A stretch of 36,577 nucleotides of DNA, from contig CADDZG010000001.1 in the NCBI GenBank assembly GCA_902812355.1, positions 1 to 36,577 on the forward strand, in the 5' to 3' direction. The translations under genes and the position numbers were made by a program. The notes beneath the pieces are model-generated. The model was not told the DNA's origin. It worked only from the letters and a program-made list of their open reading frames with translations, and searched no databases. Source of the DNA: Actinomycetota bacterium (GTDB lineage Bacteria > Actinomycetota > CADDZG01 > WHSQ01). Shown one piece after another: positions 1 to 8,363 of this stretch (its first letter is position 1; each line of letters begins with the position of its first letter).

Positions 1-10
1 CCCGGCCCCC

Positions 11-952
11 CTACAGCCCGGCGCCGCCGAAGAACTGCTGGGCTATGCGGATCACCGCCGGTCCGAGCACGACCACGAAGATCGACGGCATCACGCAGAA
101 GATCGTGGGGAAGAGGATCTTGACCGGCAGCTTCATCGCCTTGGCTTCGGCCCGCTGCCGGCGCTTGCGCCGCATCTCGCCCGCCTGGGCCCGCATCACG
201 TTGACGATGCTGACGCCGAAGACGTCGGCCTGGACCAGAGCGAGCACGAAGCCGTTGAGGTCCTCGACGTCGGTGCGGGTGGCCAGGTTGCGCAGGGCGT
301 CGGTGCGCGTGACCCCGAGGTGCATCTCACGCAGGGTGCGCCCGATCTCCTGGGACAAGGGGCCCGGGACGTCCCGGGCGACGTGGGCGAGGGCGGCGTC
401 GAAGCCGAGGCCGGCCTCGACCATGATCGTCAACAGGTCGAGCGTGTCGGGCACCGCGGACCTGATCCGGTCCTGGCGCTGGCGTGTGTACATCGACAGC
501 ACTGCGTCGGGCAGGAAGAAGCCGAAGAAGACGGCGAGGGCCGTGAGCAGCACGATCGCGCCGCCCCCGGGGGAGCCCACCGCCGCCACCAGGACGACGA
601 AAGCGATCCCCACGAACAGGCCGAGGAGCTTGACCGCCACGAAGCGCTCCGCATCCCACCCGGCAGGGCTGCCTGCGAGCACCAGCTTGTGCTCGAGGCG
701 GCGCCGTGTCCCCGATGGGGTCAGAGCCGCGGCCAAGCCGCCGAGGCGCTGCAGCGCCGGGGTCACCAGACGGTCTGTTAGCGGCCGGGCGAGCTCGACC
801 TCCCTTACGTTGGTGTGCAGCGGCTGCACCTGGCGGGCCAGCACCCTCAGCGCGCGCCGGCGGTCGGCGGCGCCGAGTGCGGCGGTGGATACCAGCAGGG
901 CCACCGCGGCGAACGTTCCGGCGAGAGCCGCCGGCAGCATGAGCTCAGACAT
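11..952 (-). CDS. tadC: TadC-like pilus assembly membrane protein (type II secretion F domain)
   Basis: Inner-membrane platform protein of the Tad/Flp pilus machine, expected to work with TadB and the ATPase TadA to extrude Flp pilin. The 313-aa protein has an N-terminal helix (about 8-28), a paired hydrophobic region (about 107-150), a cytoplasmic T2SSF core (about 165-285; DTLDLLTIMVEAGLGFDAAL is the family signature) and a last C-terminal membrane helix (FPTIFCVMPSIFVVVLGPAV). Its start overlaps the end of the VWA-TadB gene by 8 nt, so it is the last visible gene of the leftward operon. The stop is a TAG at 11-13. Length and order match TadC of other actinobacterial tad loci. The family is certain; pilus function is inferred from context. 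Confidence 0.93.
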   Translation of the reverse strand: MSELMLPAALAGTFAAVALLVSTAALGAADRRRALRVLARQVQPLHTNVREVELARPLTDRLVTPALQRLGGLAAALTPSGTRRRLEHKLVLAGSPAGWDAERFVAVKLLGLFVGIAFVVLVAAVGSPGGGAIVLLTALAVFFGFFLPDAVLSMYTRQRQDRIRSAVPDTLDLLTIMVEAGLGFDAALAHVARDVPGPLSQEIGRTLREMHLGVTRTDALRNLATRTDVEDLNGFVLALVQADVFGVSIVNVMRAQAGEMRRKRRQRAEAKAMKLPVKILFPTIFCVMPSIFVVVLGPAVIRIAQQFFGGAGL

Positions 953-2837
953 CGATCCTCACGATCCTCCGCATCCACACGATCCCGGCGACGAGCAACA
1001 CGGCCCCGCCTGCGACCATCACCAGCCCGATCCCGGTGCCGAACAGCAGCCCGAGGGACTGTGGCGAGGCGAAGGCGAGGTAGAGCCCGAACAGGAAGGG
1101 CAGCGCCGCGAGCACCCACAGCGACAGCCTCCCTTCGGCCGACAGGACGTCGACCTGGCGCCTGATGTCCTCCCTCTCCCGCAGCGTGTCGGCGACGTTG
1201 TCGAGGACCTCGGCGAGGTTGCCGCCGACCTCGCGCTGGATGTTGACGGCCATCACCGCCCAGCGGAAGTCCTCGCTTCCGATGCGGTCGGCGAGCTCGT
1301 TGAGGGCCTCGTCGACCTGGCGGCCGAGACGGATCTCGGTGACCACCCGGCTGAACTCCTCGGCCGGGGCCCCCTCCATCTCGCGCGCCACCGAATCGAG
1401 GGCCTGTATGAAGCTGTGGCCGGCCCGCAGCGAGGACGCCAGCAACGCCAGCACCTCGGGCAGCTGGGACCGGATCGAGCGTAGGCGGACCCGGGCGCGG
1501 TGGCTGACCCATCCGAGCGGGGCGGCACCGCCCACCACCGCGAGCAGCACGGCGAGGGCCGGACCGAGGACCAACAGCCCGAGGGCCGCGCCGCCGAGGG
1601 TGCCGGTGGCGATGAGCACGAGCAGCTCGTCGCGACGCAGCTTGAGCCCTGCCCGCTCCAGCATCGGGTCCAGGGCCCCGCCCATCTTGCCCGAGGACAC
1701 CTTCTCTGCCGCCTTGCGGATGCCGACGGCCACCGGGCTCGGCCCCCGGTCGTGCGCCTCGTCACCGGGCTCTGGGCGCACCGGGCGCACCGCCCTGGTA
1801 ATCCGTGCCCGGCTGCGGGCCTGGTCGCGTGCCCGCAGACCGAGGAACACGAGGGCGAAGACTGCCAGGAAGCACGCGGCCAGACCCGTGTACAGGGCGG
1901 CCTGCCCGCCCGGCAGGGCGGCGCCGACGCTCCGGCGGGGAGCCGCAGGCGCCGGCTCGGTGTGCACCGGACGAGCCGGCGCCTGGAGCACCGCTGTGTC
2001 GCGACCGCTCCCGGCCTGCACCACGACGTCGGCCTGAGCGCCTGGGCTTAGTTCCGAGCGGTAGGTGATCACGTACTGGTCGCCGATGCTCCGGGCCAGT
2101 CCGGAGTAAATCGAGTTCAGGTCGGCGGTCGCCGCCGGCTGGTAGCGCCCGCCGGTGCGGGCGGCGAGGGCCCGGAGCGCGGCAACGTCGGTATCTGGGG
2201 TCTTGAGCCCGACCGTGTCGATCGTGGCGTGGGCCCGGCGAGCGGCGGCGATCGCCGTGCCGAGGTCGTGATGCCCGGTGGTGTTGCCGCCGTCGGACAG
2301 CACGATGATGTAGCGCTGGTCCGCATCGGAGAAGGACGCGGACGCGGCCGCGACCGCGTCGTAGAGGGCCGTCTCGCCGGCCGCGTGCAGTGCGCCCAAC
2401 GCTCGGGTGGCACGGGCATGGTCGGACGTTGGCGCCGTGACGAGGCGGGGGCGGTCGCTGAAAGCGACGACGCCGACCTCGAGCTTGGACGGCATGCCGC
2501 GCACGAACACGCGAGCCGCATGCACCGCGGCCACCAGTGCCTTGCCCTGCATGCTGCCCGAGGTGTCCACGGCCAGTACGGTGGCGACCTTGGGCGCGTG
2601 CCGTGCCTCGCCGATCGCGTCGACGCGCAGCACGTCGGCGTTCTTGCCGTTCTCGGACACGGACACGTCGCCGGGATGGAGCTGCTTGCCGGGGGCCGAC
2701 ACGACCACCTGAACCTTGGGGAAGTCCGCGGTGTTCACCTTGCGGATCTGCACCGATGCGGCGGCGGTACCGGCGATCGCGATGCTCGCCAGCGCGCCGG
2801 CGAGCACTCCGGCGAGCGTGCGGCGCCCGATCACCAT
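945..2837 (-). CDS. tadB: VWA domain fused to TadB (T2SSF) protein
   Basis: This 630-aa protein joins two normally separate modules. Residues 1-28 look like a signal peptide. Residues about 85-260 are a von Willebrand A domain with an intact MIDAS: DTSGS at 91-95, T156 in GETALYD, and D182 in SDGGN. A Pro/Ala linker (285-310) leads to a membrane helix (about 315-334), then a TadB-type half: membrane pair about 405-445, T2SSF core about 458-560 (LPEVLALLASSLRAGHSF, VGGNLAEVLDNVA), and C-terminal helices 571-620. The topology would place the VWA domain outside the membrane and the T2SSF core inside. It lies between tadA and tadC, where tadB belongs, with a strong SD (GGAGGA) 7 nt before the ATG and a 7-nt overlap with tadA. 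The role of the VWA part (adhesion, pilin or metal binding) is unknown. Confidence 0.92.
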   Translation of the reverse strand: MVIGRRTLAGVLAGALASIAIAGTAAASVQIRKVNTADFPKVQVVVSAPGKQLHPGDVSVSENGKNADVLRVDAIGEARHAPKVATVLAVDTSGSMQGKALVAAVHAARVFVRGMPSKLEVGVVAFSDRPRLVTAPTSDHARATRALGALHAAGETALYDAVAAASASFSDADQRYIIVLSDGGNTTGHHDLGTAIAAARRAHATIDTVGLKTPDTDVAALRALAARTGGRYQPAATADLNSIYSGLARSIGDQYVITYRSELSPGAQADVVVQAGSGRDTAVLQAPARPVHTEPAPAAPRRSVGAALPGGQAALYTGLAACFLAVFALVFLGLRARDQARSRARITRAVRPVRPEPGDEAHDRGPSPVAVGIRKAAEKVSSGKMGGALDPMLERAGLKLRRDELLVLIATGTLGGAALGLLVLGPALAVLLAVVGGAAPLGWVSHRARVRLRSIRSQLPEVLALLASSLRAGHSFIQALDSVAREMEGAPAEEFSRVVTEIRLGRQVDEALNELADRIGSEDFRWAVMAVNIQREVGGNLAEVLDNVADTLREREDIRRQVDVLSAEGRLSLWVLAALPFLFGLYLAFASPQSLGLLFGTGIGLVMVAGGAVLLVAGIVWMRRIVRIDV

Positions 2838-4150
2838 GGCCTGTCCTCCGACATGAACAGGGATGCCGGCACGTGCACGCCCTGGTCCTCGAGCTTGCTC
2901 ACGAAGTGCGGGCGCAGACCCGTCGGCTTGAGGTTCCCGCGGAAGCGTCCCTGATCGTCGACCCCGGCATGGAAGTCGAACAGGAAGATGTCCTGCAGGG
3001 TGATGACGTCGCCCTCCATGCCCAGCACCTCGGTCACGTGCGTCACCCGCCGGGTGCCGTCCTTGAGGCGGGTCTGGTGCACGATGAGATCGAGGGCCGA
3101 AGCGACTTGCTCCTTGATCGCCCGCATCGTGAGGTCCATACCGGCCATCAGCGCCATCGTCTCGAGCCTCGCCAGCGCGTCGCGCGGCGAGTTCGCGTGG
3201 ATCGTCGAGATCGATCCGTCGTGACCGGTGTTCATCGCCTGGAGCATGTCCAGCGCCTCACCGCCGCGCACCTCACCGACCACGATGCGGTCCGGACGCA
3301 TGCGCAGGGCATTGCGTACGAGATCCCTGACCGTGACCTCGCCGCGGCCCTCGATGTTGGGCGGGCGGTACTCGAGCCGCACCACGTGGGGTTGCTGCAG
3401 GCGCAGCTCGGCGGCGTCCTCGATCGTGATGATGCGCTCGTCCTCGGGGATGAAGGACGACACGACGTTGAGGCTCGTAGTCTTGCCGGCGCCGGTGCCG
3501 CCGGACACGAGCACGTTGAGCCGGCCCCGGACCGCCGCCTCCAGCAGCTGGGACACCTCGGGGGTGATGGTTCCGAAGCTGATGAGGTCCGAAGCGCTGA
3601 AGGGTTCGCTGGAGAAGCGTCGGATCGTCAGTGCCGGCCCGTCCACGGCCAGCGGCGGGATTATCGCGTTGACCCGCGAGCCGTCGGGCAGGCGGGCATC
3701 GACGTAGGGCGACGATTCGTCGATCCGCCGGCCCACCCGGGCGACGATGCGCTCGATCGTCTGGCGCAGCTGGTTGTCGTCCATGAATCGGGCGGCGGTG
3801 CGGTGCAGCTTGCCGTTCCGCTCGATGTAGATCGTGTCGGATCCGTTGACCATCACCTCGGTGATGCCGGGATCGCGCAGGAAGGGCTCGAGGGGCCCGA
3901 GTCCGAGCACGCCGTCTCCGATCTGGCGCACGAGCTCGGCGCGCTCGGTGGTGGACAGGCTGCCGTCCTCCTCCTCGATCAGCTTGCGCAGCTCGCCGTG
4001 CACGAGCTCGCGCATCTCGGCCTCGGACATCTTCGAGTCGTAGAGGCGGGGGCCGAGCCGCTCGATCAAACGCTGCTGTATCCGGGTGCGGGCCTCCGCG
4101 AGCCGATCGAAGCGCTCCGGGTCGCTGGCGAGTCTCTCTGCGAGTGACAA
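2831..4150 (-). CDS. tadA: TadA/CpaF-type pilus assembly ATPase
   Basis: Hexameric secretion ATPase that powers Tad pilus assembly at the cytoplasmic face of TadB/TadC. An N-terminal helical domain (1-90) is followed by the RecA-like domain: Walker [10 protein letters not shown] at 217-225, the Asp-box ITIEDAAEL at 241-249, and Walker B/His-box [12 protein letters not shown] with the later STIHAN motif at 315-320. I place the start at the TTG at 4150. It has GGAGGT 4 nt upstream and lies 10 nt after the stop of the upstream cpaE-like gene, giving 439 aa. An in-frame ATG at 4201 would add 17 residues inside the upstream gene and has no such SD. Family assignment is secure. Confidence 0.94.
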   Translation of the reverse strand: MSLAERLASDPERFDRLAEARTRIQQRLIERLGPRLYDSKMSEAEMRELVHGELRKLIEEEDGSLSTTERAELVRQIGDGVLGLGPLEPFLRDPGITEVMVNGSDTIYIERNGKLHRTAARFMDDNQLRQTIERIVARVGRRIDESSPYVDARLPDGSRVNAIIPPLAVDGPALTIRRFSSEPFSASDLISFGTITPEVSQLLEAAVRGRLNVLVSGGTGAGKTTSLNVVSSFIPEDERIITIEDAAELRLQQPHVVRLEYRPPNIEGRGEVTVRDLVRNALRMRPDRIVVGEVRGGEALDMLQAMNTGHDGSISTIHANSPRDALARLETMALMAGMDLTMRAIKEQVASALDLIVHQTRLKDGTRRVTHVTEVLGMEGDVITLQDIFLFDFHAGVDDQGRFRGNLKPTGLRPHFVSKLEDQGVHVPASLFMSEDRPW

Positions 4151-4160
4151 GGTGACCTCC

Positions 4161-5345
4161 CTACTTGCGCCCGAAGAGGCGACGACGGGCCGGGGTGGCA
4201 TCCCGGCGGGACGTGTGTGATTCGACCAGTCGTGCCGCCAGTGCCTGCACGCTGCGCGCCACGTCGGATCGGGGATGGGCGACGACGGCTACCTCACCGC
4301 CGTTGAGTGAGGTCGGCACCAAGCGATCGGAGGGGATCATGGCGTCGACCTTCACGTCGAGGACCTGCTCGACATGAGCCGCGTCCAGCCCGACCTTGCT
4401 GTCGGCCCGATTGAGCACGAAGCGCATGCGGCTGCGCTCGACCCCGAGCTTGTGCAGGGTCCCCACCGCCATCGACAGGTGGCGCAGGCTGACGACGTCG
4501 AGCGAGGCGATCATGAGCACGGTGTCGGCGGCATCGAGCGCAGCCAGCACCCTGTCGGAGTAGTCGGCCGGCGAATCGATCAGGACGAAGGGGAAGCTGC
4601 GGCGCAGCGCGCCGAGGACGGCCGTCGCCGTCTCGCCCGACATCGTCGCGGTCGGGTCGTCGGGCACGCCGTAGGCGTAGACACCCGGCAGCACCTTGGC
4701 TCCGGCCCGGCGGACCTCATCGCGGGTCCCCGAGGCCGGGATCGCCAGCAGGCCCCCCTCCTTGCGGTCGGCGCCGAAGTAGCTGTACACATCGCCGAGG
4801 CCGAGGTCGAAATCGACCACCGCGACGTCCTTGCCGCTCGTCGAGGCGATCGCGGCGGCGAGGTTACAGGACAGGAACGACTTGCCGGTGCCGCCCTTGG
4901 ACGAGAAGACCTGGATCAGTGTTCCCTTCTCGACCGGTGCAGGGGGCGGGGGGACGCGCGTGCTGCCCGCTACACCCTCGACCCACGTCATCGCTCGGCG
5001 GAGGGCCTCGGCGAGCTCGCCGTCGCCCTGGCTGAGGTCGACGACGTCTCGCACCCCGGCTCGCATCGCGGCCGGCAGGGTGCCGTTGAGCGATCCGTGC
5101 CGTGCGAGGATCACCGCCGTTGCGGGAGCCGCGGCGAGCACCGCCTCGGTGGTGGCCAGGGCCTGGGCTTCGGGCGTGTCGGGGGACAGCACCACGACCC
5201 CTGCCGAGATGCCCTCGCGGCGCAGGACGTCTGCGAGTGCGAGCTCCGGCGGTACCAGATGCACCTCTTCGGCCGCGATCCCCGCCGCGCGCGCCACGCG
5301 GTCGCGCAGCGCCGGCGACGATGAGCTGACGACGACCGCGCTCAC
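4161..5345 (-). CDS. cpaE: CpaE/TadZ-like pilus localisation ATPase (MinD/ParA superfamily)
   Basis: Predicted membrane- or pole-localising ATPase of the Tad system. Residues 1-125 form a receiver-like domain that lacks a clear phosphoacceptor motif, as in CpaE/TadZ proteins. Residues 140-375 are a MinD/ParA ATPase with a deviant Walker A (SKGGTGKSFLS, 149-159), the A' motif DFDLGLGD (178-185) and the switch-like LIDSPADYSD. A Pro-rich linker (131-138) joins the halves. Length 394 aa, normal for the family. The GTG start overlaps the stop of cpaB (GTGA), which shows tight coupling. Confidence 0.9.
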   Translation of the reverse strand: MSAVVVSSSSPALRDRVARAAGIAAEEVHLVPPELALADVLRREGISAGVVVLSPDTPEAQALATTEAVLAAAPATAVILARHGSLNGTLPAAMRAGVRDVVDLSQGDGELAEALRRAMTWVEGVAGSTRVPPPPAPVEKGTLIQVFSSKGGTGKSFLSCNLAAAIASTSGKDVAVVDFDLGLGDVYSYFGADRKEGGLLAIPASGTRDEVRRAGAKVLPGVYAYGVPDDPTATMSGETATAVLGALRRSFPFVLIDSPADYSDRVLAALDAADTVLMIASLDVVSLRHLSMAVGTLHKLGVERSRMRFVLNRADSKVGLDAAHVEQVLDVKVDAMIPSDRLVPTSLNGGEVAVVAHPRSDVARSVQALAARLVESHTSRRDATPARRRLFGRK

Positions 5346-6073
5346 GGTGACACCATCTGCTGGGCGGTGGCCGTCGGCAGCGTCGTCACCGGCTTGTCGC
5401 CGGGGCCGAGCAGACCGAGGGCGACGCTGCCCTCTTCCTGGGCCAGCAGGACCTTCTGGGCCTCGGAGGCCTTCAGCGCGAGGGTCACTACGACCTTGCC
5501 GGAGTCGGTCGCCGACGACGTGAGCCCGCCCGTCGCGGCCGGCTTGGTCACGTCGAGCACCCGTGCGTCGGGCACGATCTGTGCGGCGAAGGGGTGGTTC
5601 TGGCCGTCCTTCATCTCGGCCTGCAGCTCGCCGTAGACCGCCACCCGGTCGCCCTTGGCGATGGCGGAGCCGACCGCAGCGGAGGGGTCGAGCGCAACCG
5701 TGTAGGCCTGGTAGCCCTTGGGGATGCCGAGGTTGCCGCCGGGCAGCTGGCCGCCGGACAGGCGCGCGGTCGGGATCTGCTCGCCGGCGAGGATCGCGGC
5801 CGAAGCGGTCTTGCCGCGCAGCTGGTCGAGCGAGGTCACAGCTCCGGGGACGACGTCGTCGCGCGGAACCGAGATCGTCTGGAACCCGCCGGACGAGATG
5901 ACGTCGTTCATGGCGGTCCCGGCGCGGATGTCCTGCTTGGCCACGATGACGGAGGCCTGGGCCCCGCCCCCCTGGGCGTGCTTCTTGACCCCGTTGGTGT
6001 AGCCGTACACGGCAAGCGTCGCCACGCCTGCGAGCAGCAGAGCGGCGATGATCGACAGGGATCGAGATCTCAT
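5342..6073 (-). CDS. cpaB: CpaB/RcpC-like Flp pilus assembly protein (SAF domain)
   Basis: Tad pilus accessory protein with one N-terminal membrane anchor (about 7-25) and an extracytoplasmic SAF domain (about 40-105; IVAKQDIRAGTAM, LRGKTASAAILAGEQI), followed by a C-terminal RcpC-like region (about 125-225). Length 243 aa. In didermic species CpaB pairs with the secretin CpaC. No secretin is seen here, as expected for a monoderm, so it probably acts in the wall space. It follows the Tad-domain protein after a 19-nt gap that contains ACGGAGGGTCATCAG before the start. Function is inferred from the family and operon. Confidence 0.88.
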   Translation of the reverse strand: MRSRSLSIIAALLLAGVATLAVYGYTNGVKKHAQGGGAQASVIVAKQDIRAGTAMNDVISSGGFQTISVPRDDVVPGAVTSLDQLRGKTASAAILAGEQIPTARLSGGQLPGGNLGIPKGYQAYTVALDPSAAVGSAIAKGDRVAVYGELQAEMKDGQNHPFAAQIVPDARVLDVTKPAATGGLTSSATDSGKVVVTLALKASEAQKVLLAQEEGSVALGLLGPGDKPVTTLPTATAQQMVSP

Positions 6074-6092
6074 CTGATGACCCTCCGTTTCC

Positions 6093-7415
6093 TTACTCGG
6101 ACAACCTCACGGCCGGCAGGCCGAAGTCGGGACAACTTGCTTGTTGGTCGCATGGCTCCTGGCCCCCGATCCGGGTGCCCATCCACTGCGTCACGAGACA
6201 CACGGCGTTGGGGTTGCTGGCGTGATCGGGGCACGCCCCGCCGCTGGTGAACGTCCAGTCGAAGCTGATCGTCAGGCTCTTGGGCTTGTCGTCCAGCCAG
6301 GTGAGCGTGCGGGTCGCCGGATCGTAGCGGTAGTCGGTGCCCTCGACGAAGGTCTGCTTCTTGTTCTTGAGCATCCCGGTCAGGGTCGGGGTTCCGATCG
6401 TGGTGTAGGTGCTCGGGAAGCACGACATCGAATCGAGCCTCTTGGTGGCGTTCTTGACCGGCAGCGGCGTCCAGTCGCCGGAGCACGTACCGGTGGTGGT
6501 GCTACCGATCGCCGCGGGATCGTTGCCCTTGAGCACCTGCACGATCTTTAGGTCCGTCCATCCGATCACGTCGTACTTGTCGGCCGCCGACGGGTAGGCG
6601 GGGATCTGCTGGGAGGGATCGGTCAGCGGGAAGCTGCGGATCTGGCCCACTACGCTTCCGAGATCCTTCTCCCAGTTGCCCGACGCGTGACCGGAATCTG
6701 AGCACACGTAGGTAGGCTCAGGGTAGTTGATCGCAAGGAAGCCGGGGTAGCCCTGCGTTATCCAATCCCCACGGTTCGACGCGCCGGCGTTGGAGCAGTT
6801 GTAACCGGCGGCCACGTCCCACTGGTCGAGGTTCATGAACCCCCAGTTGTTCTGGCTGCCGGAGGTCGTGTTGCTGTTGTCGTACCAGAAGGCGCACTGC
6901 GTCCCTACCGGGGCCTCTGGAAGGTGACAGTTGTCCTTGAGCCAGGTGGAGTCGAGCATGATCGGCACCGCGCCCTCGACCTGACGGGCGGGCCCCCAGA
7001 TCGCCGTCGCCTTCGCCCCGACGTTGCCGTTGCTGCCCAACCCCGCGATCGGGGCGACGTTGTAGGCGACGTTCGACGAATAGGCGGTGGATACCGAGCC
7101 GGAACCGGTCACGCAGTCGGCGGAGGTGATGCTGCCCTGGACGCCGGGACGGTTGTCGGTGGCATAGGCATCGGCCTGCGCGGCCGCGTCCCCCAGGCCC
7201 TTGCCGGTGGCACACGATTGTGCTGCCGCCAGCGCGGCTGAATCGGCGGCTGCGACCACTTGGCGCTTGACCACCAGCGACGCGCCGATGTCGAGCACCA
7301 CGGCGACGACGGCGAAGATCGCCAGCATGGTGATGACGACGATCACGATCACCGCGCCGTCCTCGGATCCGCTGCGCTGCAACCGCCGCGCAAACCGGCC
7401 GCCGGTCATTCGCAT
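6093..7415 (-). CDS. Tad-domain (TadG-like) envelope protein, Cys-rich
   Basis: Putative minor component of the Tad pilus. The N-terminus has a short basic leader and the Tad signature GAVIVIVVITMLAIFAVVAV (about 20-39), a membrane helix like that of PF13400 Tad/TadG proteins. The rest (about 60-440) is predicted to be outside the cell. It has 12 cysteines, an even number that would allow disulfides, and many Asn, Ser and Trp residues (NSNTTSGSQNNWGF). I prefer the ATG at 7415 (GGGGA 7 nt upstream); an ATG at 7409 gives an exact ATGA overlap with tadE. A longer in-frame start at 7532 lies inside tadE and looks wrong. The C-terminal part was not recognised. Confidence 0.85.
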   Translation of the reverse strand: MRMTGGRFARRLQRSGSEDGAVIVIVVITMLAIFAVVAVVLDIGASLVVKRQVVAAADSAALAAAQSCATGKGLGDAAAQADAYATDNRPGVQGSITSADCVTGSGSVSTAYSSNVAYNVAPIAGLGSNGNVGAKATAIWGPARQVEGAVPIMLDSTWLKDNCHLPEAPVGTQCAFWYDNSNTTSGSQNNWGFMNLDQWDVAAGYNCSNAGASNRGDWITQGYPGFLAINYPEPTYVCSDSGHASGNWEKDLGSVVGQIRSFPLTDPSQQIPAYPSAADKYDVIGWTDLKIVQVLKGNDPAAIGSTTTGTCSGDWTPLPVKNATKRLDSMSCFPSTYTTIGTPTLTGMLKNKKQTFVEGTDYRYDPATRTLTWLDDKPKSLTISFDWTFTSGGACPDHASNPNAVCLVTQWMGTRIGGQEPCDQQASCPDFGLPAVRLSE

Positions 7416-7849
7416 CGGAAGGTCCCCGATATCTCCCGGGTGGGGTTGAGCACCGGGAGCCCGAGGATCTCGACCGTGATCGTCTGCGTCCACGACACCG
7501 TCACCGGACTGCCGGCGGTGTCCTCGTTGCACTGTTGGGAGATCGCCGGGGTCTGGCTCAACGTGTAGGGCTCGGCGGCAGCGACCACCGCGGCCTGGAC
7601 CTCGGCCGGGGTCGCCCTGACCGCAGCGGTGCGCGCTCCTTCGCGCGCGGCCCCGGTGAGGACCTCGAGCTCGTTGTAGGCCTTACCGAAGGCGACGATC
7701 GCGCTGATGATCACGATCAGGATCGGAACTATCAGCGCAAACTCGACGGCTACGGAGCCGGTCTCGTCGCGTCGGATCTTGCGCAGTTGCGGTCTGAGGG
7801 AGGACATGGTGTCTGTAGGGGAAAGATGCGGGCCGGCGGACGTTCCCAC
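7406..7849 (-). CDS. tadE: TadE-like pseudopilin
   Basis: Minor pilin-like protein of the Tad system. A basic leader ends in DETG, followed by SVAVEFALIVPILIVII, the class III prepilin-like signal with the conserved Glu five residues after the Gly; processing would be by a prepilin peptidase not found in this window. About 110 extracytoplasmic residues follow with two cysteines (QQCNED and the penultimate FRCE). The GTG at 7849 has AAGGGA 8 nt upstream (147 aa). An ATG at 7807 (MSSLRPQLRK) gives a more typical short leader but has no clear SD, so the start is uncertain. Confidence 0.87.
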   Translation of the reverse strand: MGTSAGPHLSPTDTMSSLRPQLRKIRRDETGSVAVEFALIVPILIVIISAIVAFGKAYNELEVLTGAAREGARTAAVRATPAEVQAAVVAAAEPYTLSQTPAISQQCNEDTAGSPVTVSWTQTITVEILGLPVLNPTREISGTFRCE

Positions 7850-7879
7850 CGGCCCGATCCCTTCCGCGGTTCCAGGCCC

Positions 7880-8074
7880 TCAGAGCCCCAGCTGACCGGC
7901 CAGGCCGTTGAACCAGCTGTTCAGCGCGCCGCCGAACGCGGTGACGCCGGCGATGATGACGAGGGCGATGAAGGCGATGAGGATCGCGTACTCGGTCGCG
8001 ACCGCCCCATCCTCGTCTCGCAGCTCGCCGAAGCGGCCGAGCAGGCGGGTGGCCAGCTCCACAAGGTGAGACAC
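7880..8074 (-). CDS. flp: Flp-family type IVb pilin
   Basis: Major structural subunit of the Tad pilus, 64 aa. The leader ends RDEDG and the mature part would begin AVATEYAILIAFIALVII, the classic Flp motif (cleavage after Gly, Glu at position 5, adjacent Tyr). The hydrophobic N-terminal helix is followed by a short tail AFGGALNSWFNGLAGQLGL, normal for Flp. The GTG start has a near-perfect SD (AAAGGAGGT, then 7 nt), the strongest in the window, fitting an abundant subunit. It is the first gene of the pilus operon, with a hairpin-rich leader upstream. Confidence 0.94.
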   Translation of the reverse strand: MSHLVELATRLLGRFGELRDEDGAVATEYAILIAFIALVIIAGVTAFGGALNSWFNGLAGQLGL

Positions 8075-8094
8075 CCTGCAACCTCCTTTACGGT

Positions 8095-8135
8095 CCCCGT
8101 GCCCATCACGGGGCGTTGCTGCGAAGCTATGCAGC
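8095..8135 (-). other. Hairpin pair in the flp mRNA leader
   Basis: Read on the minus strand, the flp leader has two adjacent perfect stems. GCTGC/GCAGC at 8135-8118 has an 8-nt loop. CCCCGTG/CACGGGG at 8113-8095 (7 bp, 5-nt loop) ends 6 nt before the SD at 8081-8089. No U-run follows, so these are not an ordinary terminator. They may stabilise the pilin mRNA or control its translation. Confidence 0.5.
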
Positions 8136-8196
8136 CGGCGAAGCGCTCACCATTCGCAGGATTGCCGAGGATCGTTACGTAGATGTACGCAAACGT

Positions 8197-8213
8197 TTCC
8201 GGTAGGTCCGGAA
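8197..8213. promoter_or_regulatory. Palindrome TTCCGG-N5-CCGGAA upstream of flp
   Basis: A perfect 6-bp inverted repeat with a TAGGT spacer lies midway between the LuxR-type regulator and flp, next to a second small palindrome, AAACGTTT, at 8191-8198. Its size and position suit a dimeric regulator, possibly the adjacent LuxR-type protein. The link is inference. Confidence 0.4.
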
Positions 8214-8363
8214 CGACCGGATCGGGACGGGTGTTGCGCCGTGGCGTAGTACCGCCGGCAGCGACCGAGGCGGCCAACCCCTGTGTGTTGCGTTGGATCG
8301 GTCGTCGCAGAGATGCGATGCAGCAGAAACAGATGGGAAGAACGCGGCGCAGCTCGCGGTCCG

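Noticed and set aside
8090-8175. Resemblance of the flp leader to a c-di-GMP-I (GEMM) riboswitch (GGCAATCC, GGTGAGCGC..GCC)
   Set aside because: The essential CGCAAAGC core and the second-domain receptor (AGCCGGGUUnCC-like) are missing, so the match is weak chance similarity.
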